NCBI RefSeq assembly: GCF_010093535.1
Contig: NW_022985187.1
Location: 230,051-294,050 of the forward strand
DNA from: Lindgomyces ingoldianus
Lineage: Eukaryota > Ascomycota > Dothideomycetes > Pleosporales > Lindgomycetaceae
Direction of reading: 5' to 3'
DNA: 64,000 nt
In this document: positions 1-10,901 of the stretch, piece by piece
How positions within the stretch are numbered: position 1 is the first letter of the stretch
Layout of the letters: each line of letters opens with the position of its first letter
Notes under the pieces: generated by a model
Database searches by the model: none
What the model was told of the DNA's origin: nothing
Seen by the model: the letters and a program-made list of their open reading frames with translations, nothing else
Made by a program: the position numbers and the translations under genes

Positions 1-2035
1 TGCAATTAGGCAAGAGCTATTGCTTGCCTACGCAGAGCACAGGCACTATCCTAGAGGGAAGGCAAATTGTACGCAGGCTAAGAAGCTAGGGGATATTATA
101 AATAGAAGAGGTATTAAGGGTCCACTCTAGGAGAGGACAGAGAGAGAGCAAAGAGGAGGAGAAGAAAAAGAAGTAGGATTAACATACAGATAAGCAAGCA
201 ACTCTATAAAAGTAAAAAGTTGCTAGTGTCTGTACATAAGTATAGCTGTGTCTGTACACGCGTACAGCTAAATTAGGTTGCCTAAAACATTAGCTATCTA
301 GCCTGTGCGTTAGGGGCTATGTGTACTTAAGAGCCCTCTTTCTTTGTACAAAGAGAGAGGGCAGTAGTTAATAACAAGAAGATCTTTGCCTGCTCACCTC
401 TTGGTACGCCCCTTGGGCGTACGTTCGTTCGATCGAACCCAGGTCAACCGACAGGAGCAGATATATTAAAAAGGGGCTAGTTGTAGGTCTTCCCGGTGAA
501 GAGACAAAGACACAACGCAGTTTTGCTGGGGAAAAATGGTTTTTGCAGATGGTAGTGAAAAAGATGAGACTTTTGTAGCGATTGGTAAACGAGGCAGAAG
601 GGTTGCGCGGGTCAATGAAAAAGCCAAACATAATGAGGTGGTGGAACTGGGAGAGGTATGCACAAGGCTGCCCGGTACTTCGGCGATATTGGTGAGCCAC
701 ACGCCTTCTGGATACTTTGACAAGACTTGCAGGAAGACGCGTTCAAACAAGTTCCTCATAATGTCTCCTCTGCGTACCTTGGATGGATTACTGTTAATCC
801 AGTGTGCAGAACAAAGCCTGGGATTCCAGGAGTCTTTAAAAGCAGCGTGGAAGTGAAGGCTACGAGTATTTTGTGGTCGGATTCAGACTCCTCTTCCTCG
901 TCTTGTTCTCGCGCAGTGACGATAATTTCGACGGCGAAGTTTGAGGATTCGAAAGAGAACATTTAATAGTTCTGTAGTGGATCGAGGTATGTTTGAACTA
1001 GGGCCAGTAATTCTCCTCGAAGCTCGGCTTTGTTCGGTTGATGGAAGGTCTTGAGAGAAGTCGCTAAAATGATCGTAATTGCAGGCTCTGTAGCGAGACA
1101 TGGCGAAGTGGATGAGAGAGCAAGGCAGTGAAAAATCGAGGAGATTTAACCAACTTACGATTTGGAGAAGATTGGACATCCGTGTCATTGATCCTATCTC
1201 ATTCAAACTCCTTCCTCGATTCCGCTTGTAGCTGAGCTTTGTAATACTAAAAGAAGCAACATGGTGCGGTAATAAGCTTCATGCGAATAATAAGCTTCAT
1301 AGTGCTTGGCTCGGACAAATTCCTAAAGAAGGGAATTGTGCTCTGCCGACACTGAAGTAGCTCTAACAGAAATGCTCCAACAGAAATGCTCCCTATTATC
1401 TGTTGGATGACTTACACGAATGCTGTGAAGCTAGGAGGAGCACCAGAGGCATGAGGAACTGGATTGCATTGCTAAATGAGGGCAACTACGGGTTTATATA
1501 GTACTAGATGAACCCATCATGTGACTTAAGGCCACCAATAGCTCTAGGCTTCAGCAGGTGGCGTGGCTAGGCAGCAGTAGGTCAAGGAGTGTAGGTGGCT
1601 AGAGCATGGAGAGCTCCGTAACTGCAAACAAATGCCCACTCTAGAGTCCAAAAAAGAATCGCTCAAAGTGTGGAGTGATAAACTCACCAAGGGTCTGCTT
1701 ATCCGAATCCTACCTAAATCCTCCAGGACCGTAACATTCATATGTGCATGCTCTCCGAAATGAAGCATATTTTACTTCATGGAAGCTAAGCTCTGTAAGA
1801 GACTTAACATAGTCTTCCTACTGGATGTTGATCGGTAAACCTGAATGGCCTTGCCTCGGCCGACAAGTAGAACCAAACCCCCATATGTTGTAAGGAATGG
1901 GGATGTCTCCTGTGATGGATGCACGCAGTCTTCTTCCTAGTATCTCCTTCAATTCCATGCCACCCGAGAAGTGCTTCGTCACCGGTCTCCACCCAAGTTG
2001 TCCATCCCAACCTCACAACTCCTCGCACTCTTCCA
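1..2035. other. Left-edge region without a recognised gene
   Basis: No gene is recognised. A 42-codon frame open from the window edge (2-130, plus) ends in TAG and could be the tail of a gene lying outside the window; its product is not recognised. Between about 536 and 966 several short frames overlap on both strands, none with a recognisable domain. About 1427-1500 matches, with mostly C/T and G/A differences, a stretch at about 39603-39680, so it belongs to a dispersed RIP-affected repeat family. Confidence 0.5.
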
Positions 2036-4144
2036 TCACTCTGTCTTCTCATCCACATCAACTTGCTCATTATCGTTCGCATGGCTCGTTGTCTTACGCT
2101 TCTTCCGTTCTTGAGATACTTTCTTAATGTTCAACCATTGCATCCCAGAAGCAGCCGGAATTGAAAAACAAACAACAGCTAACGCAAATATGAGAATGTG
2201 CTGGATCGCCTTGGAATAGGCCAATCGAAGGCCATAGACCGTGTCGGCCGACAGAGAAAGCTCGTTTAGAGCTAGTGGGCCAGCATGGACAACCGTTTCC
2301 ACCGCAATTTCTTTAGCATATTTTGGGATGTATTTTCCAAGGCCGTTAAGAAGGAAAGCATTGCCAATCGGTATCGCGATTGTTCTGGTCTCGGGTTAGG
2401 AACGTGTATTGATAGGCTTTAAGGCATGTATACCCTCCGAGCTGCGAAAAAAATGTCGCGACACCTATCAAATCGGTCAGTCAGCTTCCTAACCCGGAGG
2501 CATTTCGCAAGAGCCGTTACCGTTTGCGAGAAAAACATCAGTATCTCTGTTGAGTATTAGTCAATATTCTCCATCGAATGACTCCCGATCGACCTACGTC
2601 TCCATCACGGCTTGGATTGCGATATGAGGCGCATTTATACCCATTCCAAGCCCAATTCCTGTCACCGCTAAGAACGCGGCCCATTGAGGGGCTGACGTCG
2701 TCGTAGATATCTGGGTCATTAGCCCCGTTCTGACAGCACAAATGACTTGTCCAATCATTATAACAGGCATCTGTGCGGTCCTTGTATCAGCGGCCATCCC
2801 AAATACTATATATTTCATGTGCGAGGAGAGCTGTTCCCTACGTAGTGGCCAAACTGAGTGACCAAGCCTCCAGACAGCAGCAAAGCAAAGAACTGAGGGA
2901 CTGCCAACGCAATGTAGTTGACTCCGCTGCGAACGGCAGATGTACCTAACACAGCTTGGAAATAAAATGGAAGGTAGTAAAGTTTCTGCCAGTCGTCAGC
3001 TCCATCTCGCCTACGTTCGAAACGGTATTAACAACACCTACCAGGTAATTCGACATGTTCTCGCAGAACAGGAACAAAGAGCCGAAAGAAACAGTTCGTT
3101 GGCGAAGGAAGCGCACCGGGATTAGCGCATGTTCTCCCAATCTCCACTGGGTGATCCAGAACAAAACCTTCAAGAGACAGAATCCAACTAGCAACCCAAC
3201 CACTCGAGACGAGCTCCAAGGGTCAGTATTGCCACCATATTGGAGGGCAATACACAAACACGACACAAAGCCGAGGAGTAGAGTCATACCGATCGGGTCC
3301 ACTCTCTTTAATTTTGTCTTTAACGGAAGCTGTCGCCCTGGGACACTAGCGAGTTGCTTCAGATTCAAACAAAACGCGACAAGCGCGAAGGTGATGAAGC
3401 CCAGCGGAAGATTTCTGCGAAGATATCAGCACACCACACACCAAATTGGGTCCACTTACATCCAGAAACACCACCTCCATGTAACTCGATCCGTGAAGAC
3501 CCCTCCAACGACTGGCCCGACACTGCAAGTGATTCCAAAGGCGCTAATAACGACTGCCATATACAAAGGACGCTTCTCCAGTGGGGAGATATAGGTGAGA
3601 ATTCCTAGTGCGCCTTGAAGTAGACCAGCTGCCCCCATCCCGGCGATCGCTCGGCCCAGAATGAAGACTTCCACCGCTGGAGAGGCAGCACAAAGGGTTG
3701 AACCAACTTCAAATATGTCAGTCTTTCGTTTTTCAATTACTTACGCGAACGAGAGATTAGCTGTCACTCGCCTTCAAAGAAAACCACAAACACCAGGTAC
3801 GTAATCTTGGGGTCAAAGTTTTTGTATAGATTCCCCGCGATCGGTTGGAACGCCGTTAGTGTTATGAGATAGGCGGACCCAATCCACCCAACTTGATCAA
3901 GAGCGTTGAAATGTGTAGAAATCTCTGGAATCGCGACGGTGATAATAGTCGTGTCAAGGGCCATTAGAAAAGTACCGAGACCGAGGGACAAGAGTGTCGC
4001 AGCCAATGAAATGCCCGTTGGATATTCATATTGTGTGGCACTTAGCTCCATAATGGACTCTTCCTGCACACCTGTCGTAATGGCCTTCTTCTCATCTCTC
4101 GCATCCTCGGGGTTGATTGAAGTGATGGGGTCGACAGAGCACAT
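2036..4144 (-). CDS. MFS drug/metabolite exporter (14-TMS DHA type)
   Basis: Proton-coupled efflux transporter of the plasma membrane, of the kind often found in fungal secondary-metabolite clusters. I assemble eight exons: 4144-3772, 3706-3460, 3414-3042, 2985-2842, 2770-2598, 2546-2521, 2464-2434 and 2384-2036, giving 571 aa with no frame breaks, normal for the 14-helix family. Visible motifs are ALDTTIITVAIPEI in helix 1, GRAIAGMGAAGL, GPVVGGVFTDRVTWRW followed by FWINLPLG, and a closing SQLGGTIAIPIGNAF segment with a last helix near LIFALAVVCFSI. The tail is charged and cytosolic. Intron 1 (3771-3707) uses a GC donor (GCGAGT); the others are GT-AG. It is divergent from a truncated diterpene cyclase, which suggests a former diterpenoid export role, but substrate is inference. 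Confidence 0.9.
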
Positions 4145-4731
4145 ACTGGTTGGAATGCAACAAGAAAGAATGGACTGTACAAATTAACTGTCACTTTATA
4201 AGGAGCGACAGCGCTATTATGGCAGGGGAACAATATCTCTACACTTGGAATGTATTGCCGATTTGTTGATAGGGGTTGAAGGCTCAGAGAACTTCGCCGC
4301 AATATGGAATGGCTGTTGCAATATTGAAAGATCTTCGCCGCAAATGACAAGAACTTATCCGCAGCGCTAAGAAATGACATCCTAGCTAAAGACATGCACC
4401 CAGGTCCTTCAAACGCCACTTTCAAAGACTGGAGGTATGAATGGAGGCATCGGCTTCGCCTTCTCCGTTCTTCAACCGGCAGCTAACTACATCTCTAGTA
4501 ACTTTTTCGGTGCAAATAATCAGTGCTGGTGTTCTATCTTCTCAAGCGCAATCACGTGGTAAACCTCATGGTCCCCTTTCCCAAGAATGCCGGAAAGCGG
4601 CGTCCATTTATTGTGATGAGGACTTATCAGCTCATAACCAGCGAGCGTTATCCTTCTACGCACTTCTTTTACGTCCATTGTAGCTTTCAGTTCACACAAG
4701 TCTCTACCCCCACACTTCCTTTCCGGTGGCC
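4145..4731. promoter_or_regulatory. Shared upstream region of the MFS gene and the diterpene cyclase remnant
   Basis: The two start codons at 4144 (minus) and 4732 (plus) face away from each other across 587 bp that contain no convincing frame of their own. This is the expected position of a divergent promoter. The stretch just before 4732 is pyrimidine- and A-rich, typical of fungal leaders. I identify no specific operator. Confidence 0.4.
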
Positions 4732-5080
4732 ATGGACCACAAGCAGATTGAGGAAAAGGCGGAAGAACTAATTCATTATGTTGCTAAGGGGTGTACCTCC
4801 AGGTATGAAGGGTCCTGGACACTGTCTGTCTACGACACAGCCTGGGTATCGATGATTGAGAGCCCAGATGGGAACTGGCTTTTCCCCGAAAGTTTTCAGT
4901 ACGTTCTTCAAGAACAGCGTAACGGGAATGGTTGGGCCAGTTATGTGTCAGAGATCGATGGTATTCTTAACACATTGGCGGCGCTCCTTGCGATCGAGAA
5001 ACACCTACTCAGGGGAAAGCATTTCAGTATCAGACTATGCAGATTTAGACAGCAATGTGAGAGATGAGCGAGGTATGTGA
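4732..5080 (+). pseudogene. Truncated bifunctional diterpene cyclase (copalyl diphosphate/kaurene synthase type)
   Basis: Only about the first 110 residues of a roughly 950-residue fungal diterpene synthase are present. The start ATG is at 4732. SVYDTAWVSMI, WLFPESFQYVL and EIDGILNTLAALLAIEKH are hallmark N-terminal motifs of fungal ent-copalyl diphosphate/ent-kaurene synthases. Near 5010 the reading frame appears to shift: the frame beginning with AIEKH runs into unrelated residues, while the adjacent frame continues in family style (DLDSNV) before stopping at 5080. A GTATGT just after could be an old splice donor, but no later exon follows. The class II DxDD and class I DDxxD catalytic motifs are both missing, so no cyclase activity is possible from this copy. 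Confidence 0.85.
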
Positions 5081-5403
5081 GAAAGGGATGTGTCCAGAAG
5101 TACAAAGCAGACCAAAGAGTGGTGAAAAGTTGTCTACCTGATATCCGTTCACCCCAAGCTTCCTTTTGCCCTACGGAGATGCAGCTTTAATCCTTCATCA
5201 CGTCCTATTGGCGAATTCTCCTCGGATCCTTCCATGCCTTGCTTGTCTAAAATTTTGGCGCAGAAAATATGGGTCCGCAGATTCTATTTCCGAATGGGAA
5301 AATCACTCTCGAGATTCTGCCTCCGCCCGTTACGGATGATTCATTTGTTGTGGTGAATGATAGACATGACATAAACACAAAATGTTGGGTTCATCTTCCT
5401 CTG
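5081..5403. other. Spacer after the cyclase remnant
   Basis: I looked for later diterpene cyclase exons here in all frames and saw none. The spacer holds the 3' end region of the minus-strand gene that follows. Confidence 0.5.
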
Positions 5404-6444
5404 CTAGTTTGGCTTTTCAGACTTCGAATGAGCTCCATTTCTGTTAGCATTATCCCGTTCCTGCGTTAGATTTGCTCGTGGAACACTAATACCTGGCGTT
5501 GCGCTCGCGGCACGGGTTGGGCTTCTTGGATCGAGAGGCCACGGCCCTTGACCAGAACCCACGACCGGACGAGGACCCGGGCCTTGACCTCTTGGCCCTT
5601 GCGCATTGTTTTGTCCTTGGCATTGGCCTTGCATTGGCTCAGCCTGCTGTCCATTTCCGCCTGGAGGCTGTAGCACACCGTCGATAATCTGCCTCTTGGG
5701 TTGTCCATCCGCCCTCTGCGGTAATTGACCTCGTTCACTCTGAACGCGCGCCTGTCTCGCTACTTCCTCGAGTCCGCTCCCAACGATATTCTTGTCTCCA
5801 ACCACCGTGACCCCACTGTTGATGTTAATGTTGAGGTTGCGAGGCCGATGGTTCTGCCCTTCTTCATTTCGGTTGGCTGCGAGATAACCGCTCTGATTTA
5901 ACACCCGAATAGTGTCTCGGGCAACCTCAGCAGGGTTGACGGGCGTGAAGCCGATAATGCTTCCGTGACCGCGGACTCGGAGGGAGGAGTTAACATCGAG
6001 GGTGAAGGTATCGTTGTTCTTCTGTTCCTGTTGCTGCTCAGCTCCGGCATCACTGCCCTCGTCAGAGCTCTCTGGGTCCATGTTGGCAGGTGCAGCACTT
6101 TGTGGGTTGGTTTGGGGAGTGTTGGCTTGGGGGACGTTGGGGCGTTGGAGAGCGCTAGGACCTCCGAAATGGTTTGGGTAGTATGGTGGAGGTGGATTGC
6201 GCGTCCGCTCGCTGTAGACGGCGTTATGGGCCTCTTGGAAAGCTCGGATCTCCCTAATATATCGATCCCTCCGTTGCTCGTCAGTTAAGTCGAAACCTCC
6301 CCAGAGGTGTTCCAGCTGATTGGGGAGCTGAAGGTCTCTAGGATTTGGTGACCCTTGCTGGCTGGGTTGGGGTCCTTGACTTGGCGTTTGCCCTTGGTTT
6401 TGGAACTGTCTTTGACTGGGAGGTCGTCCTTGTTGTCCTAACAT
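5404..6444 (-). CDS. Uncharacterised Q/P/G-rich protein
   Basis: A single uninterrupted 346-codon frame starting with ATG at 6444. I do not recognise the family. The first 45 residues are Q/P/S-rich and look disordered. A charged stretch follows (FDLTDEQRRDRYIREI) that could form a helix. Two similar beta-type segments occupy the middle: LDVNSSLRVRGHGSIIG and LNININSGVTVVGDKNIVG, each with alternating polar and aliphatic residues ending in a glycine-rich turn. The last third is again Q/G/P-rich. There is no signal peptide or membrane segment. It lies tail to tail with the cyclase remnant, so it may be a cluster passenger or an unrelated lineage-specific gene. The frame is long for chance, but its low-complexity composition lowers certainty. 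Confidence 0.6.
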   Translation of the reverse strand: MLGQQGRPPSQRQFQNQGQTPSQGPQPSQQGSPNPRDLQLPNQLEHLWGGFDLTDEQRRDRYIREIRAFQEAHNAVYSERTRNPPPPYYPNHFGGPSALQRPNVPQANTPQTNPQSAAPANMDPESSDEGSDAGAEQQQEQKNNDTFTLDVNSSLRVRGHGSIIGFTPVNPAEVARDTIRVLNQSGYLAANRNEEGQNHRPRNLNININSGVTVVGDKNIVGSGLEEVARQARVQSERGQLPQRADGQPKRQIIDGVLQPPGGNGQQAEPMQGQCQGQNNAQGPRGQGPGPRPVVGSGQGPWPLDPRSPTRAASATPGISVPRANLTQERDNANRNGAHSKSEKPN

Positions 6445-8688
6445 TGCTAGTGCTTAAAGGGAGTGGAGTTGGTGACAAAAGTCAGATTTATGTAGTGAAG
6501 GGAGCTAACTTGAGGTGGGTGAAACAACTGGACAGTTCATAGACGCAATTTTTGGGGGGGTCCGAAAGTGATAACCAGTGCCAAGGCTATTCTCTCACTT
6601 TCACTTCTGCCGGTTGGCTTGAGAATAACTCAACAGTCCGATGGATTCCCACGGGTTGTCCACAGGATTGGATGGGAGGAACAGGTGATTGGATTGTTTC
6701 GCTTGTGCCGCTGATGGTATTGGCCATTGACTGCTGTAGATTGTTGTCGGCAATTGAAGACAGGAAATCGTCAAACCAACTCTTGAGTAGACCGTATTTA
6801 GTCTAATTTGGCCGCCCTAAGGGTACATTCAATTCCACAGGACGCTCCCATTCCAGAATAGAACTGGCATCATCATCGTCGATTTCCAACAGCTCAACAA
6901 ATAAAACCGACCCGAGGGACTGGAATCTCGCTTGTTTCCCTCTAGCTAGTACAACTAATTAAGTGAACTAGGTTTCTTGCGGCCATATGGCAACCATTTC
7001 GTAACCGTATCTTGAGAAGTAACGGACATCTACTGCCCCATTAGCAATGTGGATAATAAGAACCAATTTAAATTTATAAGTACCTTAAACTCACGTAGCG
7101 TCGGAGATATCCTCGACAGACGCCTCGTATTGAAGTTTCTCCTGACGGATGCAGTATCTGGCAGGTATTGTGAACTTTGGGGGAACACATACTTGAAGAT
7201 CCGGTCAGCCCGTTGCAATAGGCAAGTCGCATGTATGCCGGTATTGTTGGACTGATTCAAGGAACCAGGAGGATCTTTCTCTCGTATCTGTTTCGCGCCT
7301 ATATCGTCGATAGCCAGCCTCTTGAGACATCGAGACATCATTAACAAGACGAGCAATGAATAAAGTGGAACTTCTTAATAGGGGATATGGCTAGATCCAC
7401 AAGTGATGACTGAAGAATGCTGTCCTTGATGATTTCGTAAAAATTAGAGGTCAATCCATGCGAGACAAGATTTCGGCAAAAGATGCCCTCCATCTCCGGA
7501 AGCAGCATACATTGTCGCAACCACTCTGTTAAAATCTAGTACCACTAGTCAAACTTGAGAGTCTTCAGAGAATTATAGCTAAGAAATGTAGAAAAGAAAT
7601 ACTGTGGTTTACTCTAAGGATGTATTTTTGTCCAAGATAGCTAAACTTGTCAGATTAGAAAGCAGATCCACAGTTTTGTTCAATTTTTAGTTTCAGCAAC
7701 ACCGTCTAGGAAAGCCCTGCTGGCTTTCAGTTGGCGAACGTGATTCCTAAGATCGGCAAGATCTTGCAAGGCCCTCAGGATGTATACGGAGTACAGCGGT
7801 GGGGTTTTCTGAACGACAGCCCTATAAATTTAAAGGCTTGGGACGAAACAAAGTAAGCCTGTTGGAAGAGGTCATAATGACAAATGATATCAGTAGAGAT
7901 TGAGCGGAGCGAAGTAGTTCTAGCGTCTAAGTTCATGAGATAGGGGCCTTGTGCGGCTGAGGTTGTGGATGCTTCTGCACTAGTCCGTAAGAGGATTGGA
8001 GCACCTCTTGCTGAAAATTTCCGAGGTTGATCGCATTTTGGAGTTTGGCACACTATTTAATACGAGCGGCAAGAGTGGAGAACGGTCAAAATTACCATCT
8101 TTTGGGAAAGGATGCTCCGAGAAGATGGCCTGGCACATGGTTGAATAGGCCACTTGAGCCTGGTACAACAATCCAACCGAGGAACCGTCAAACAGTAATA
8201 GCCACCATGTCATTTTGATCCCTCTAGCATCGGTATGAAACCTTTAAAGGGTGTGCTTCGGATTGAGGCTAGCAAGTGGCATGGTGGTTTGATAAAGTGC
8301 AGACATACGCTACTCTAAAAGGGGGGCGCAAATCCCCCACGAGCGACTCATGAAGAAAACTCTCGATACCTCCTGAACTTCTGAAAGGCTCCTATCGTTC
8401 TCTTTCCGACGGCGGTCGGCTTCCTTCGTGTCGCAGATATGGAATCTTATTGAACGACAGCCACTATGTCTAGATCGAGAGACGGCGATTGGCCCGAGGT
8501 CGGGATACGGAGCATCATGAGCCAAGTTCCGAAGAAGGTTACGGCGGACAATTAAAGGGTAAAGTGACAAAACTCAACTAAGAATCGCAAAAACACTAAA
8601 ACTACCACTAAAAAATTATTATAGTTGCTTATTAAGCAGCACATGTTAGCTATAGTAATAAATATTATGTTGTATAATAGTAATAGCA
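6445..8688. other. Gene-poor stretch before the transposon island
   Basis: Only short frames are present. Minus-strand frames at 7775-8053 and 7980-8213 read in protein-like style but overlap in different frames and match nothing I recognise, so they could be decayed exons. A minus-strand frame at about 6590-6800 has a similar character. From about 8570 the composition becomes strongly AT-rich up to the LTR element. Confidence 0.4.
8684..8688. repeat. Target-site duplication, left (TAGCA)
   Basis: TAGCA directly precedes the left LTR and recurs at 15384-15388 after the right LTR. A 5-bp duplication is usual for Ty3/Gypsy insertions. Confidence 0.85.
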
Positions 8689-9006
8689 TGTCACGATTGT
8701 GCACGAGTAAGGTTATAGAGCTTCACAGAGGTCTAGTTTAATTACTACGTGAGGTATTATAGTAGGTACAAGACATTGTGTGAGGAACAGGAAGGTTTAG
8801 AAAAAAATTAGTAATTAAATACTTAGCTTAGAAGTCTAAGCGCTTTAAGTATAAATTAAGCCTATTCTAGGTTTAGTTAGTGTTAAAGTAGTTTATGCTT
8901 AAGTTTATGTCTATGTTATGTTGTATTTATGTTAGACGTGCACTAATAATACTCTAGTACACGTCTAATACAGTTATGTCTGGGATCTAGGGAGGATACT
9001 GTGACA
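8689..9006 (-). repeat. LTR, left copy of the Gypsy element
   Basis: 318 bp, TGTCACG...GTGACA. It aligns end to end with 15066-15383. Near its left end it keeps CACG and GTGCACG where the right copy has TATA and ATGCATA, so it is less mutated there. Toward the other end the right copy keeps more C and G. Confidence 0.9.
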
Positions 9007-9656
9007 GTACCCCCCCCTTTATTAAAAAGGGAATCCTTTACATTAGTAATTCTAGCATTAGGTTGTTTTTGTTAGGGTACAGGTTTAGTTTAGATAGGTA
9101 TTAGGCATAGAATTAAGTTACTGCAGAGTTCTCTTATAAGGCTTTTATAGGTTCCTACAACAGTTTATTATATCTAGTCTATTTTATAAAGTATTTATAG
9201 ATATGTTTTTTCTTATTAAACTAAATCTATTTAACATCTTTTATAATGTATTCTAGTTTATTATTTATAATAATAGGTTTAAGTAGTAAGTTTAGCTGTC
9301 TAGGTAGATAGTTAGATTTAAGGGCTACTTAGCGCAGCAATAATATGTAGAACACAGGGTGTATCTTTATGCTGTTAGGTAGGATTAATTAGTAAGCGTA
9401 TAATAAGACTATATAGGCTACTATAAAGGGGCTAAGGTTCTTCTAATTAAGTTTCTTTAATTATTAGTTTATTTAAATATTTCTAGCGTCTAGCTAGACC
9501 TTCTTGCTAGCTGCATACATAGGGGTAAGAGTTTAAGATTAGTTTATGTACTCTTATTAAAAAGCTTAAGCCTATGTAAGCTTTTTACAAATGTATTTAG
9601 ATATATTTTAGATCTTATTAATAAGTCTATTTATGTCTATTACTTAACGTACTTCA

Positions 9657-10261
9657 TAGGCGAGTTGCTCACACACCCGAGTCGCTCACTTTTGCTAAGA
9701 CCCCACTAAACCACCCTTCCTACACTAATGCATTCCCCACAACACTACTTAGACGCGCTAAAAGAATGTTAGATACAGCTTGCGCTCTAAGCTTTTAAAT
9801 AAAACATAAAACTCTTAAAAAAATGTGCTATAGCTATGTGTAGAGTCTTATAAAAGACAACAAATAACTACAGCGCTAGACAACCTTTACAAGCTAATTC
9901 TACAGCTAAATCACAGAGGCTAGGCAATAAAAAGGAGCAGGTAATTGTTAAGACTATACTTAAGCTATATGCACAAGGAATTTCCCCTTAGATAGCATTT
10001 ATAGCTAATATAGCTAATTCTTTGCGCGCTAAGCGTAATCTAGGCCATGTTTGCATAAACTAGCCTAGTACGTTTGTAAAGCGTTATTTAGAGCTTAAAG
10101 TAATGTTTAAGTGTAAGTACAACTATAAGAGAGCTCTCTACAAGAGTCCTAGGGTAATTTAGGGCAGGTTTAGCCTTGTGGAGAATATTAAAGCTAAGTA
10201 TAGCATCTAGGATAATAACACGTACAACTTTAGCAAGATAGGGTTTATAATTAGCTAGATA
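9657..10261 (+). mobile_element. pogo/Fot1-type DNA transposon relic, left copy
   Basis: The end sequence near 9665-9690 (TGCTCACACACCCGAGTCGC) is nearly identical to 37589-37608, marking it as a recurring element terminus. From about 9890 to 10260 the plus strand, read through stops, gives the helix-turn-helix and CENP-B-like start of a pogo/Fot1 transposase: EQVIVKTILKLYAQG, ANSLRAKRNLGHV, PSTFVKRYLELKV, YNYKRALYKSPRVI and YNFSKIGF. Stops replace W and Q codons, typical of RIP. The DDE catalytic part is lost or lies in the assembly gap. The relic sits inside the Gypsy element, so it is a nested insertion. Confidence 0.8.
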
Positions 10262-10431
10262 TTTCTTAACTATACTTGCGCTTAAAACTTTACTTTAAGC
10301 TCTAAATAACACTTTACAAACGTACTAGGCTAGTTTATGCAAACATAGCCTAGATTACGCTTAGCGCGCAAAGAATTAGCTATATTAGCTATAAATGCTA
10401 TCTAAGGGGAAATTCCTTGCGCATATAGCTT
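10262..10431 (-). mobile_element. pogo/Fot1-type relic, inverted copy entering the gap
   Basis: 10292-10431 is the reverse complement of 9962-10101, 140 bp on each side with few differences, and the similarity continues more weakly to about 10262. This is a second copy of the same transposase segment in opposite orientation. It is cut off by the run of N, so its far end is unknown. Confidence 0.85.
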
Positions 10432-10901
10432 NNNNNNNNNNNNNNNNNNNNNNNNNNNNNNNNNNNNNNNNNNNNNNNNNNNNNNNNNNNNNNNNNNNNN
10501 NNNNNNNNNNNNNNNNNNNNNNNNNNNNNNNNNNNNNNNNNNNNNNNNNNNNNNNNNNNNNNNNNNNNNNNNNNNNNNNNNNNNNNNNNNNNNNNNNNNN
10601 NNNNNNNNNNNNNNNNNNNNNNNNNNNNNNNNNNNNNNNNNNNNNNNNNNNNNNNNNNNNNNNNNNNNNNNNNNNNNNNNNNNNNNNNNNNNNNNNNNNN
10701 NNNNNNNNNNNNNNNNNNNNNNNNNNNNNNNNNNNNNNNNNNNNNNNNNNNNNNNNNNNNNNNNNNNNNNNNNNNNNNNNNNNNNNNNNNNNNNNNNNNN
10801 NNNNNNNNNNNNNNNNNNNNNNNNNNNNNNNNNNNNNNNNNNNNNNNNNNNNNNNNNNNNNNNNNNNNNNNNNNNNNNNNNNNNNNNNNNNNNNNNNNNN
10901 N
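10432..10901. other. Assembly gap (470 N)
   Basis: An unbroken run of N. It starts inside an inverted repeat, which is a likely reason for the assembly failure. Any frame predicted across it is an artefact. Confidence 1.
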
